Source: a candidate division KSB1 bacterium
GTDB taxonomy: Bacteria > Zhuqueibacterota > Zhuqueibacteria > Zhuqueibacterales > Zhuqueibacteraceae
Length of the DNA stretch: 64,000 nucleotides
Direction: 5' to 3'
Assembly (NCBI GenBank): GCA_034506175.1
Contig: JAPDQB010000027.1
Coordinates: 21,100-85,099, forward strand
A program made the translations under genes and the position numbers. This document shows positions 9,241-18,008 of this stretch, in pieces (positions within the stretch are counted from its first letter, which is position 1; each line of letters starts with the position of its first letter). The notes beneath the pieces were generated by a model that was not told where the DNA came from, ran no database searches, and saw only the letters and a program-made list of their open reading frames with translations.

Positions 9241-10974
9241 CTATTCAGGCCCCACCACACCGGCCATTTCTTTCACCTTGAGAGAACGGTTGGCAGCTAT
9301 GGGACCGGCAATTCGGTCGACGGTGCCTGCGGGCCAGTGGACAACGATCTCTTGCACATTGGTGGCGTCGCCGAGGCCGAAATGGAGCCTGGGATCGTGG
9401 CTTGACAGGTATCCTTGATTGGGACAGGCAAAGCGCCAAATCGTGCGCCCCGCCACCCGCATCATGACCCGAGCCCCAATTCCCTGCTTATTCTTTCCGG
9501 CGCCCTCCAGCGAGAGCGTAAGGTAGTTTCCGCCTTGTTCATTTCGCAAGAGGGTTGGAGAATCATTATGATTGACGATGAGAAGATCCACATCCCCGTC
9601 GTTGTCGTAGTCTGCCGCGGCCACGCCCCGGCTGGAAAATTCTCGCGTGCTTTTCCAACCTTGCTGTTCGCCGATTTCCTGGAAAGCCACGCCGGTCTGA
9701 GTGCCGTCACGCTTGCCCCGGTAAAGTCGCCGCGGCTGGCGGTAAGTATCTTCGGCAAGTCCGAGCTGGTCGACTTGTGGGTAAATATGGCCATTGGCGA
9801 TGGCAATGTCAAGAAAGCTGTCATTATCAAAATCCGCCATAACGGTTCCCCAGCCAAGCTCAGCCTGATGTTTCACCAAACCGATGGCTTCGGAGACATC
9901 GGTTAAAAATCCCTTGAAATTTTGATAGAGGGTGTTTTTCTCCTCGGCAAAATTCGTGCAGAAAATATCCGGAAAGCCATCATCATTCATGTCTCCAATC
10001 GCCACTCCCATGCTGGATTCGTGCTTGCCAACGGCGTTGAGAGTGCCACCCCGCAAGTCCTCAGCCGGGATGAAGGTCCCATCTCCGCGATTTAAAAAAT
10101 AGAGGTTGGGCATCATATCACATCCCACGTAAAGGTCGAGATCATTATCCAAATCCAAATCGGCGAGAATGACGCCAAAGCCTCGAAACCCTGCGGTGGC
10201 TCCAAGGCCAGCCGCTTCCGTCATGTCAGTGAAGGTGCCGTCTCCATTGTTGCGATAAAGAACATCGGCCTCGCCCTCGTAGAGCAAAGGCTCGCAGCCG
10301 GTTCGCACACCTTTGTAAACACAGTCGTTGCCGTTCTTGTCTTGGCGCGGATAATTATCGGGATCGAACTTCACATAGTTGGAAACGTAGAGATCGAGGT
10401 CGCCGTCCTTATCCACATCGCCAAAAGTCGCGGCGCTGCTCCAGCGCGAATCTCCAACGCCGGCTTGTTTCGTCACGTCGGAGAAAGTGCCGTCACCGTT
10501 ATTGTGGTAAAGAACGTTGGCGCCCCAGTTGGTGACATAGAGATCAACGAATCCGTCGCCGTCGTAATCGGCGGCGGCACAGCCCATGCTCCAGGCATTG
10601 CCGCGCACACCGGCCTGCTCGGTTACATCGGTGAAGGTGCCATCGCCATTGTTGCGGTAGAGCCGGTTGCCGGGATTGTTTTCCTGCTTCCAGCGCGCGA
10701 TGGTGGAGCCGCTGGGAAGATAGAGATCGAGCCAGCCATCGTTGTCGTAGTCCAAAAAAGCCGCGCCCTGGCCGTTCTGGTCGATGATGGGAATCTGCTC
10801 CGGGTCGCCGTTGATATTTCGAAAGCGGAGGCTCGCCGACGCGGTCACGTCGGTGAACCACCTGGCCTCGTCGTTATTGACGGCGCCCTCCCGGAAATTT
10901 TTCGTGCTGGATCCTCCTGGCTTTTTTTCACAATGAATAACAATAAGCGCCAAGACCACGGCGATCAGTTTCAT
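9241..10974 (-). CDS. CRTAC1/ASPIC-UnbV family FG-GAP repeat lipoprotein
   Basis: From ATG 10974 the 577-residue protein has a lipoprotein signal (IVIHC, Cys 15). It then has at least six FG-GAP/VCBS propeller repeats with calcium-like loops such as DYDNDGWLDLYL, DYDGDGFVDLYV, DVDKDGDLDLYV and DYDNDGDVDLLI. The C-terminal ASPIC/UnbV domain is recognised by NQGYLSSHDPRLHFGLG. This family forms extracellular beta-propellers, often on the cell surface. It is directly followed upstream on the same strand by a radical SAM gene and an asparagine-synthase-like gene, suggesting a modification or secretion partnership. ATG 11010 is an alternative start that would overlap the upstream gene. Confidence 0.88.
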   Translation of the reverse strand: MKLIAVVLALIVIHCEKKPGGSSTKNFREGAVNNDEARWFTDVTASASLRFRNINGDPEQIPIIDQNGQGAAFLDYDNDGWLDLYLPSGSTIARWKQENNPGNRLYRNNGDGTFTDVTEQAGVRGNAWSMGCAAADYDGDGFVDLYVTNWGANVLYHNNGDGTFSDVTKQAGVGDSRWSSAATFGDVDKDGDLDLYVSNYVKFDPDNYPRQDKNGNDCVYKGVRTGCEPLLYEGEADVLYRNNGDGTFTDMTEAAGLGATAGFRGFGVILADLDLDNDLDLYVGCDMMPNLYFLNRGDGTFIPAEDLRGGTLNAVGKHESSMGVAIGDMNDDGFPDIFCTNFAEEKNTLYQNFKGFLTDVSEAIGLVKHQAELGWGTVMADFDNDSFLDIAIANGHIYPQVDQLGLAEDTYRQPRRLYRGKRDGTQTGVAFQEIGEQQGWKSTREFSSRGVAAADYDNDGDVDLLIVNHNDSPTLLRNEQGGNYLTLSLEGAGKNKQGIGARVMMRVAGRTIWRFACPNQGYLSSHDPRLHFGLGDATNVQEIVVHWPAGTVDRIAGPIAANRSLKVKEMAGVVGPE

Positions 10975-10987
10975 GATTCGAAAATTC

Positions 10988-11974
10988 TCACGATACGGCG
11001 ACTTTGGCATTTTCTCGACTCATCATGTCTTGGTTGCAATCGCAATGTATGAAGGGTTCGATCATCTGTGTCAGGTTCAGACGGCGCATCCTTTGAAGAC
11101 GTTTCGCGCGGCAGATCGCACATGAGGCAAACTTTTCAATATCCCAAAGGTCGGCAAACACACGCCCGCGTTTCAGCCGGATGCCATACTCGAGCACTTC
11201 TTCCAGCGATTCGATTCGCGGCGATGAAAACAAGCCTCGTTCTTGCAGACGCTCCATCGCCCCATTCCCTCCCCGCGTGGGAATAATCACGCAACATTCC
11301 ACCCCGACATTGAAGGCGAAATCAATGGAGCGCTTGGCCCACTTTCTGCCGTCGAGTTCGTCGAGAAAGGGAGGCCGAAGCAGCACAAAGGCGCGAACCA
11401 ATATGCCGTTTTGGGTGAGATATTGCGTGGCGCGCTCGAAATCTTTCAGCGTCATTCGCTTGTTCAGCCGCTTGAGCACCTCCGGATGCACGGTTTCCAA
11501 ACCCATGGCGACTTGCAAGCGGGGTTTCAGCAAATCCCGCCACGCCAAACAACTTTTATTGACCAGGCGCGGATGGCTTTCGACGATGACTGTTTGGAAT
11601 GATTCGAGCAGCATTGCGATCGCTGGAAAATCCGCCGGCGGAATCGCCTGGGCGTCGAAAAAGTTGCCGCTGTTGTATAATTTGACGTGTCGCGCCGGAG
11701 CGAGCCGCTCCAACGCCCAGCGAATTTGGGCGGGGATTGCGCCGTCGGGAACGCGATCATCCGTGGTGTTCTTCCAGAGGTCGCACATCAGGCAGCGGAA
11801 GGGACATTCCCGATTCGTCAGGAAAATTGTCGCGACATCTTCGATACGGCCATCCGGTGTTCGTTCTTTTTCAACCCAATGGGAATAGGGGCGCCAGGGA
11901 TTGACCGGATTTTTCGCCGGCCGTTGCGCCAAAATCCAACGGTCATCAAAAACAGTCGAGGACATCTCATTCAT
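10988..11974 (-). CDS. Radical SAM protein
   Basis: The protein has about 328 residues from ATG 11974. The Fe-S motif CPFRCLMC gives the CxxxCxxC triad at about 57, 61 and 64, followed by DLW. Other segments such as KLYNSGNFFDAQAIP, VAMGLET and NKRMTLKDF resemble the archaeosine/ELP3-like radical SAM group, but this is a similarity judgement only. A Cys-rich tail (SCAICRAKR and HCDCNQD) may bind a second cluster or zinc. It overlaps the asparagine-synthase-like gene by eight bases and lies 13 bases before the CRTAC1 lipoprotein, so the three form one operon. ATG 11965 is another possible start. Confidence 0.85.
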   Translation of the reverse strand: MNEMSSTVFDDRWILAQRPAKNPVNPWRPYSHWVEKERTPDGRIEDVATIFLTNRECPFRCLMCDLWKNTTDDRVPDGAIPAQIRWALERLAPARHVKLYNSGNFFDAQAIPPADFPAIAMLLESFQTVIVESHPRLVNKSCLAWRDLLKPRLQVAMGLETVHPEVLKRLNKRMTLKDFERATQYLTQNGILVRAFVLLRPPFLDELDGRKWAKRSIDFAFNVGVECCVIIPTRGGNGAMERLQERGLFSSPRIESLEEVLEYGIRLKRGRVFADLWDIEKFASCAICRAKRLQRMRRLNLTQMIEPFIHCDCNQDMMSRENAKVAVS

Positions 11975-13298
11975 ATAATGCGTAAAAAGCTCGCCGGTAA
12001 GTCGCGGGCTTTGCCGGAAAGTGATGGTCAAAAAGCGTGCGTGATATGGCGCCGTGTTGAAACCGGCGCTTCGGGAACACCGGCATGTCCAAACCGGTGA
12101 TCGCTTTTATGCCTTCGGAGACGATCTCGCCTTTGAGCCGATACAACTTCTCATGATCCCATTCGGTTAAAACAATGAACGGTATCGCTTCAGCCACGTC
12201 CATGACGTTGGGAAGGGTGTATGGGCTGAAACCTTCGAAGCCCAACAGGCTCGCCGGCGCGTAGGTTCGCGTGTAAGCGCGGCTCAGCCCGCCGGAATAG
12301 GTCAGGGAATGCTTGATGGAATCAACGCCCCATCCTTCCTGATAAAGCATCATGTTGCTCAGGACGCTTCGAATGGTCAGCTCCGGATTCTCCTCAATGG
12401 GATAATCCTTCAAATTTTCATCCCCGCCGTCGCCATCAATCAGATATCGCCACTCCGGATAACGCCGGCGAATGCCCCGGCATAAAGCCAGATTCATTGC
12501 CGCGGACTGGATGTCGAGAGGTTTGTAATCCTCGACCACGCGAATCGTTTCCTGCCAATTTATTTGATCGCGAGAAACTTCGATAGGCTCCAGAAATAAA
12601 GCCAGCCCCAGTTTTTCCAGAAAGCGCCGGGCCTGGGCCAAATCTTCGCCGCCGCCATCAACCGCCAGCGTAAAAGCTTTGAGTCGCGCGGGATTCGAGC
12701 CGAGTTGCAACATGGCATGATAGGTTAACAAAAAAACAGATCCGCTGTCGATTCCTCCGGAAAACAGCACACCAACAGGCCCGATGGTGGCACGATTTTG
12801 CAGCCATTTGACAATTTCCTGATACAAGCTCTGCATGTATATCCTGCCGATTTCTTCCACATTCGAGCTGAGGGCGTTGCGTTGGGGAGTAAAAAATCGT
12901 TGATAGGTTGGATTGGGATCCGGGCAGCCCAGCAGGGCAATTTCAGTCACATAATGCGCCGGCGCCATGCGTGTATAGGAAGGGTGGAACTGATCATCCA
13001 ATCCTTCGCTTTTCAGGAAGTTCGCAATCGTATCGATGCGATCGGCGGCCACCAGACAAGGTCCCTCAGCACGCTTGGCGATAAAATATCGCAACGGTCG
13101 GCCGATCGTGCGCGCCAGGCGCACCGTTTGGCCGCTCACCGCGACCAACGCGAATTGGCCGTCGATGGAACGAACATCCATTTTGCCGCTTGCCAGAAGT
13201 TTCCTGGCGTCGTCGACCGTCATGTTATAAATGACATTTTTTGCCGGGTCGGTTAAGTCAACCACACGTTGGAGGGATTGCATGTTATGCATGTTCAT
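11967..13298 (-). CDS. Asparagine synthase-like amidotransferase lacking the N-terminal Cys
   Basis: This 443-residue protein has the PP-loop ATP pyrophosphatase motif SGGIDSGS at 180-187 and the synthetase-domain motif DGDGGDE. The N-terminal region (SIDGQFALVAVSG and RTIGRPLRYF) looks like the glutaminase fold of AsnB. It begins MNMHNMQ, with no Cys at position 2, so glutamine hydrolysis is not expected. Such proteins often act as beta-lactam, lasso-peptide or other ATP-dependent amide-forming enzymes using free ammonia or another nucleophile. Its overlap with the radical SAM gene and closeness to the CRTAC1 gene suggest a peptide- or surface-modification set. The substrate is unknown. Confidence 0.8.
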   Translation of the reverse strand: MNMHNMQSLQRVVDLTDPAKNVIYNMTVDDARKLLASGKMDVRSIDGQFALVAVSGQTVRLARTIGRPLRYFIAKRAEGPCLVAADRIDTIANFLKSEGLDDQFHPSYTRMAPAHYVTEIALLGCPDPNPTYQRFFTPQRNALSSNVEEIGRIYMQSLYQEIVKWLQNRATIGPVGVLFSGGIDSGSVFLLTYHAMLQLGSNPARLKAFTLAVDGGGEDLAQARRFLEKLGLALFLEPIEVSRDQINWQETIRVVEDYKPLDIQSAAMNLALCRGIRRRYPEWRYLIDGDGGDENLKDYPIEENPELTIRSVLSNMMLYQEGWGVDSIKHSLTYSGGLSRAYTRTYAPASLLGFEGFSPYTLPNVMDVAEAIPFIVLTEWDHEKLYRLKGEIVSEGIKAITGLDMPVFPKRRFQHGAISRTLFDHHFPAKPATYRRAFYALYE

Positions 13299-13310
13299 AT
13301 CCTGTCGATT

Positions 13311-14048
13311 TTATGGAATCGTTAATTGCGGAAAACAATCGGATGACGGTTTTAACTTTATAATAATACAAAATCGCGGCAGAATCAAGTCACCTTGCAA
13401 AAGATTTTCATTCCACCACTTGCAGGATTTGATCGGCGGCGATATGAGACAAACGCCTGGCGATTGCTCTGGCGGCCTTGCAGCGCCCATCACTTTTTGC
13501 ACGGCCTGAAAAGCCGGATCCAGCGCGGCGACGGTGAACAGGGTTTTCCAGCCAAATTGTTTTTCCACCGCCAAAATCGGCTGCATCGTTTCCTGCCGGC
13601 GGACTTTGAAATTGCGCCAGACCAGCACCAGCACGTGCGGCCACAGCGCGGCCATCAGGGCAAACGTCGAGATGATGTGCGCCCAACCCCAGCCGGAGGA
13701 AATTTTGGTTTGAAAGACGGCCTGATAGGTCAAAACCAGGCCGGAGACCGTCGCCATCAGCGTCGCAGCCAGCGAGAAATAGCCGGTGAGCTTGACGTGC
13801 GTCATGAACTGCTCGCGGTAAATGAGTTCGTGTCGGATTTGGTACCAGGCCTAGGGGATGATAACAACGAGGCCGACAACGGTGTGCAGCAAAACGGTGA
13901 CTTGATTCGAAACGCTGAACGGCAGCAATCAGATGGAAAGGCCGGTCAACATTTCGAAGAGCAGGAGTCCAGTGGCAAGCCAGAGCAGATGGTGTTGCCA
14001 CTCGCGCGCTTTGGAGATTTGGTTGACTGAGTTCAACAGGTTCTGCAT
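13311..14048 (-). pseudogene. Cytochrome b-like membrane protein with two in-frame stops
   Basis: Reading from ATG 14048 gives MQNLLNSVNQISKAREWQHH, then a membrane span (LLWLATGLLLFEMLTGLSI). A TGA follows at 13929-13931, another span (VTVLLHTVVGLVVIIP), a TAG at 13851-13853, then AWYQIRHELIYREQF and further spans through WPHVLVLVWRNFKVRRQ. The frame is continuous across both stops, and each stop falls where Trp (TGG) would fit. Paired His residues within helices suggest a b-type heme membrane subunit. The C-terminal end (after about 13480) looks unrelated and may also be altered. It is called a pseudogene because two different stop codons interrupt it. Confidence 0.65.
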
Positions 14049-14274
14049 ACCCTCCTCCGAGGTTAAGGTTGTTTTGACTTGTCACAGCCTAAGCAGCATT
14101 GGCGGACAGGCCGTTTGAAGAACCTCCGCGTCGATTACTATCGAAGAAATCTCCTGGCGTCGAAAGTTGGTTTTCGTTGAGATAATTCAGGCTTTTTCAA
14201 AATCAAGGAAAATTTTGTTGAATTTTCGGTGTGTTTACTTTGGGTGGGAAATTTAGATTGTGTAATAATACTCC

Positions 14275-14600
14275 GTAACGCCGGCGTCCAGCCTGCAAAC
14301 GAAGGCAAGCTGGAAGCTGGCGCGACAAAAAACTTCGCGGTCGTGCCTGCCCTGCCGCAGGCCAGGGATAGTTTTTCCAGAGTAATTGTCATGTACGCTT
14401 GCACACCCATCACGATGAAAATGCAGCGCAGACATCTTGTCTGCATGCAGGCTGGAAGCCTGCGCTACGGCGTTTGCGTGGTAATTGCCCATGCCGGGCG
14501 CGGCACCCGATAATGATGAAAATAAACGTTTGTCGTGTCGCCTTCAGGCGTTCAACTTTTGTCGGGAGCCCGACGCCTAAAGGCGCAACGACGAACTTAT
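14275..14600. repeat. Intergenic block rich in short palindromes
   Basis: This part of a 716-base gene-free stretch (14049-14764) holds several close inverted repeats. GCAGACA/TGTCTGC lies at 14428-14444. GCAGGCT/AGCCTGC lies at 14447-14463. GTCGGGAGCCCGAC lies inside a larger CGCC/GGCG-bounded unit near 14540-14586. An earlier part has the related words CCAGCCTGC and AGCTGGAAGCTGG. They look like dispersed palindromic intergenic repeats. No gene with coding character was found in the stretch. Confidence 0.45.
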
Positions 14601-14764
14601 TTTCAGAGGAAAGGATTGCTTCGCTGAGAAACGCTCGCAATGACGCTATAAAAATGACCCTTAACGAGTATATTCCAGTTCCTCAGTGGTGTCGGCGCCG
14701 ATTTTTTTTCATGCCAGTGACATCCTCTTTTGCTTCCCAGCCGCTTAGAGCAATTTGATTACCC

Positions 14765-16978
14765 TCACAACATCCCCTGCCGTTTTCTCACAAACCACTC
14801 GATTGCCAACACCAGCAGCAAAACAAACAAGATGGGCGTTCGGCCCCACAGCGCGAGGTCCGAAGTTTCATAGCGTGACATCGGCGTCAACGGCAGCCGC
14901 GTGATGAAATTTTCCAGGCTGTCTGCCGGGCCATAAGCGCCGCCGGTGACTTGCGCCATTTGCCGCAACATCGGCTCGTTCAAGCGCGTGTTGAGAAATT
15001 CGAGGCTGAACGGCTCCACGGAAAAGCGGCCGGTGTCTTCGCCGAGCTGCTGGCCGTTCTGTTCGGCAAGGCCGCGAAATTGATAGTCACCGCCGCCGAG
15101 CACTTGCAGCGTGGCGCGATAGAGGCCGTCGCCAATGTCCTGCAAGATCACGTCCTGCGAAAACTGCGGGCCCGAAAGCTGCACCCGCACTTGCGCGCCC
15201 TCGCGCGGGCGATAATCTTCGTAATAAATTTGCGCGCTCAGCTCGATGGACTCGCCGCCGCGATAAATTTCCTTGTTGCTCGTGATTCGCACCAGCTTGG
15301 CGTCTTCAGCCGTGACCATCCAGCGCACGGTGTTGCGAATCAACGTCTCGTACGCTTGCGGAGTTTTGCCGATGCCTTGCATGAGCAAATGCCAGCGCCA
15401 GATTCCATAAGCGAACATGGCGACGGTTTTGCGCTGGGCGGATTTTTGCGCGAGCATCACCGGCATGCCGCTGCGCGCCGGGCTGGGACGTGCTGCAAGC
15501 TGGTTATCAACTGAAACCAAAACTTGACTGCCAGCCAACGGCTGCAGATTGAACAGATTGCAAAAAACCGGCGGCAGCTCGCTCCACAAACGCCGGTTTT
15601 CTTCCGGTGTTTCCGCCAAACGCGTGAGCGGATGAGATAACCCCGCCAAATCCGGCTGCAGCGAGACCAGCCGTTCGCCGGTTACCAACGGCGTTGTTGC
15701 CAAAGGCAAGATGCTGCGAAATTGCCAGAGCGAGGCGAGGTCGACGCCGGGGCCATTGACAAAGAAAAGCGGAATCTGTTTCCTGGTCAATTGCTGCAGC
15801 AGCGCCTCGAGCAAACGGCGGTCGGAGTCGCGGCGCGGAAAATCGATCATGATCACGCCGTCGAGATCATCAGCGCCGGCGCGATTTAACGACGCCACCA
15901 AACTCGCGGCGGAAACATTCTGATAAAAATTCCCATCCGGGCGCTGCACGAAATCCTGCACGTGGAAATTCGGATCGGCGGCCAGCGTGCGCTTGAGAAA
16001 ACTGTAATCCGGCGACGGCGCGCCGGCCAGAATCCACAGCTTCAATTTGTTTTTCAACACGCGGACATAAAACGCGCGCCGGTTGTTTTCGTGCGTCTGC
16101 TCGCCGGCCAGCGTGTCAATTTGCACGAGATAACGATTCAATCCGACCTTGCTCGGCGTTAGGTTGAAGCGGCTGGTAAATTGCGTGTTGTCGCTGGGAA
16201 GCGTAACATCCTGCTCGTGCAAAATTTTCGATTGCGCCGAGGCGCCTTCTTCAAAAACCCGAAGGCGGGCGCGGCGGCCGGCATAGCCGAGACTGGAGAG
16301 ATTGACTTCGACCGGCAGTTGCGTTTCGGCGTAGGCGATTTCGTTGGTCACGACGTCGCTCAACACCACATCGCGCGTACCGCGCGCCGAGCCGATGCCG
16401 ACGGTGATGATCGGCACGCCGAACTGTTCGGCGACGCGCACCGGATTTTCGCCCATATTTTGCGCGCCGTCGGTAAACATGATGGCGCCGGAGAAATTTT
16501 GGCCGGCCAGCAATTTTTTGGCCGCGAGCAGCGCGCCGCCGAGATCGCTGCCGTCGCCGTTGAAATGCATTTGCGGCAGCGTGTCCACATTCATTCGCCG
16601 CAGGCTGTCGCTGAAGGAAAAGACGGCGATCTCGGCGCGATTTTGCAACGCTTTCAACCAGGGCAGCGAAAAGGCGTGGCGCACAACCTCGGCGCGCTTG
16701 ATGGTCGAATCGGCCAGATTCATGCTCGCCGAGCGGTCGACGAGTATGGCGACGGTTGGTTTTTGCGAACGCTGAAATCCCAACGAGAAAACAGGCTCAA
16801 AAAGCAGCAGCAGCGCCAGCGCCAGCGCAAACGTGCGCAGCGCCGCCAGGCCTCGGCGCAGCCAATTCGCCACACGCGGCGTGGTGTCGCGGTAAATAAA
16901 CAGCGTGAAAACGATGGCGAGCAGAATTAAAAGCAGGGGATGGATGATGGTTGCCGAAAACTTCAGATCAATGGACAT
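14765..16978 (-). CDS. Membrane-anchored von Willebrand A domain protein
   Basis: This 737-residue protein has two N-terminal membrane segments (about 11-28 and 45-62). A VWA domain follows with the metal-ion site DRSAS at 81-85 and IMFTDGAQNMGENP. The central region resembles a glutamine-amidotransferase-like fold (LDGVIMIDFPRR) seen in this family, and a final membrane span is followed by a basic tail (WFVRKRQGML). Proteins of this layout are usually found with BatA/MoxR-like systems, but none is visible here. It lies 13 bases downstream of tsaD and probably shares its transcript. Function beyond a periplasmic metal-dependent adhesion or scaffold role is unknown. Confidence 0.82.
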   Translation of the reverse strand: MSIDLKFSATIIHPLLLILLAIVFTLFIYRDTTPRVANWLRRGLAALRTFALALALLLLFEPVFSLGFQRSQKPTVAILVDRSASMNLADSTIKRAEVVRHAFSLPWLKALQNRAEIAVFSFSDSLRRMNVDTLPQMHFNGDGSDLGGALLAAKKLLAGQNFSGAIMFTDGAQNMGENPVRVAEQFGVPIITVGIGSARGTRDVVLSDVVTNEIAYAETQLPVEVNLSSLGYAGRRARLRVFEEGASAQSKILHEQDVTLPSDNTQFTSRFNLTPSKVGLNRYLVQIDTLAGEQTHENNRRAFYVRVLKNKLKLWILAGAPSPDYSFLKRTLAADPNFHVQDFVQRPDGNFYQNVSAASLVASLNRAGADDLDGVIMIDFPRRDSDRRLLEALLQQLTRKQIPLFFVNGPGVDLASLWQFRSILPLATTPLVTGERLVSLQPDLAGLSHPLTRLAETPEENRRLWSELPPVFCNLFNLQPLAGSQVLVSVDNQLAARPSPARSGMPVMLAQKSAQRKTVAMFAYGIWRWHLLMQGIGKTPQAYETLIRNTVRWMVTAEDAKLVRITSNKEIYRGGESIELSAQIYYEDYRPREGAQVRVQLSGPQFSQDVILQDIGDGLYRATLQVLGGGDYQFRGLAEQNGQQLGEDTGRFSVEPFSLEFLNTRLNEPMLRQMAQVTGGAYGPADSLENFITRLPLTPMSRYETSDLALWGRTPILFVLLLVLAIEWFVRKRQGML

Positions 16979-16991
16979 AATAAAATTTCAA

Positions 16992-18008
16992 TTACGATAA
17001 AACAAGCCCGGGCTCCGGCGCGAGCGAAAGCGGCGAACGCCTGCCGTTTGCCAGATGAAACTGCGCGGCGCGGGCGATCATCGCCGCATTGTCCGTGCAA
17101 AAAACCGGCTCGGGAAAATGCAATTGCAAGCCGCGCTGCTCGCCGAGGTTGGTGAAAGCCTGCCGCAAGGTTCGGTTGCACGCCACGCCGCCGGCCAGGG
17201 CCACGGCACGCGTTGGAAATTGCTCGCAGGCCCGCGCGACGTTCTCGATCAAGGCGTTGATCAGCGCGCGCTGAAACGAAGCGGCAATATCGGCGCGCTG
17301 TTTTTCCAATTCCGCCGCAGATAATTTTCGCACGTAATAAAGCACGGCAGTTTTCAATCCGCTAAAACTAAAATCCAAACGAGGGCTGAACGAGTTTCCG
17401 GTGTTTTTCAATCGGGCTTGTGGAAAATCGATCGCTTCGGCATTTCCATTCACAGCCAATTTTTCCACAGCCGGGCCGCCGGGATATTCCAGCCCGAGGA
17501 TTTTGGCGACTTTGTCGAAGGCTTCGCCGGCGGCGTCATCCTGCGTCTGGCCGAGAATCTGGTATTGCCCCCAGGCCCGCACGTAAGCCAAAATCGTGTG
17601 TCCGCCGGAAATGATCAGCGAGAGAAACGGCGGTTCCGGCCCTTCGGGTTTGACATTGGTGGAAAAAAGATGGCCTTCCAAATGATTGACGCCGAGCAAC
17701 GGCACGCCGAGCTGCAGCGCCAGGCCTTTCGCGAAGCTCACGCCGACCAGCAACGAGCCGATAAGCCCCGGGCCATGCGTCACGGCCACCGCGTCAATTT
17801 CTTTCTTTGAAATCTGCGCATTTAACAGCGCTTGATTCACAATCGGCACGATGCGCTGCACGTGCGCGCGCGAGGCCAATTCCGGCACAACGCCGCCAAA
17901 GAGCTGGTGAATCTCCTGCGTCGCAATCGTGTTCGAGAGCAAGCGGGTGCCGGCCATCACTGCCGCCGCGGTTTCGTCGCAGGAGGTTTCAATGGCGAGC
18001 AGCGGCAT
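16992..18008 (-). CDS. tsaD: tRNA N6-adenosine threonylcarbamoyltransferase TsaD
   Basis: TsaD (338 residues) transfers the threonylcarbamoyl group from TC-AMP to A37 of ANN-decoding tRNAs. The ASKHA fold is evident: LAIETSCDET at 4-13, THGPGLIGSLLVG at about 77-89, the metal-binding HLEGH with His 109 and 113, SGGHT, LAGGVACN and CTDNAAM with Asp near 306. The length is normal for the family. The start ATG 18008 lies inside the end of the ybbR gene (20-base overlap), pointing to translational coupling. The substrate-making enzyme Sua5 is encoded at 1672-2643. Confidence 0.97.
   Translation of the reverse strand: MPLLAIETSCDETAAAVMAGTRLLSNTIATQEIHQLFGGVVPELASRAHVQRIVPIVNQALLNAQISKKEIDAVAVTHGPGLIGSLLVGVSFAKGLALQLGVPLLGVNHLEGHLFSTNVKPEGPEPPFLSLIISGGHTILAYVRAWGQYQILGQTQDDAAGEAFDKVAKILGLEYPGGPAVEKLAVNGNAEAIDFPQARLKNTGNSFSPRLDFSFSGLKTAVLYYVRKLSAAELEKQRADIAASFQRALINALIENVARACEQFPTRAVALAGGVACNRTLRQAFTNLGEQRGLQLHFPEPVFCTDNAAMIARAAQFHLANGRRSPLSLAPEPGLVLS

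Noticed and set aside
13851..13931. A changed genetic code (TGA or TAG read as Trp)
   Set aside because: One stop is TAG and other genes in the window end normally with TGA and TAG; decay explains both.
13408..14085. A minus-strand open frame overlapping the cytochrome-like gene in another frame
   Set aside because: It has no membrane pattern. The frame with two stops has continuous membrane spans.
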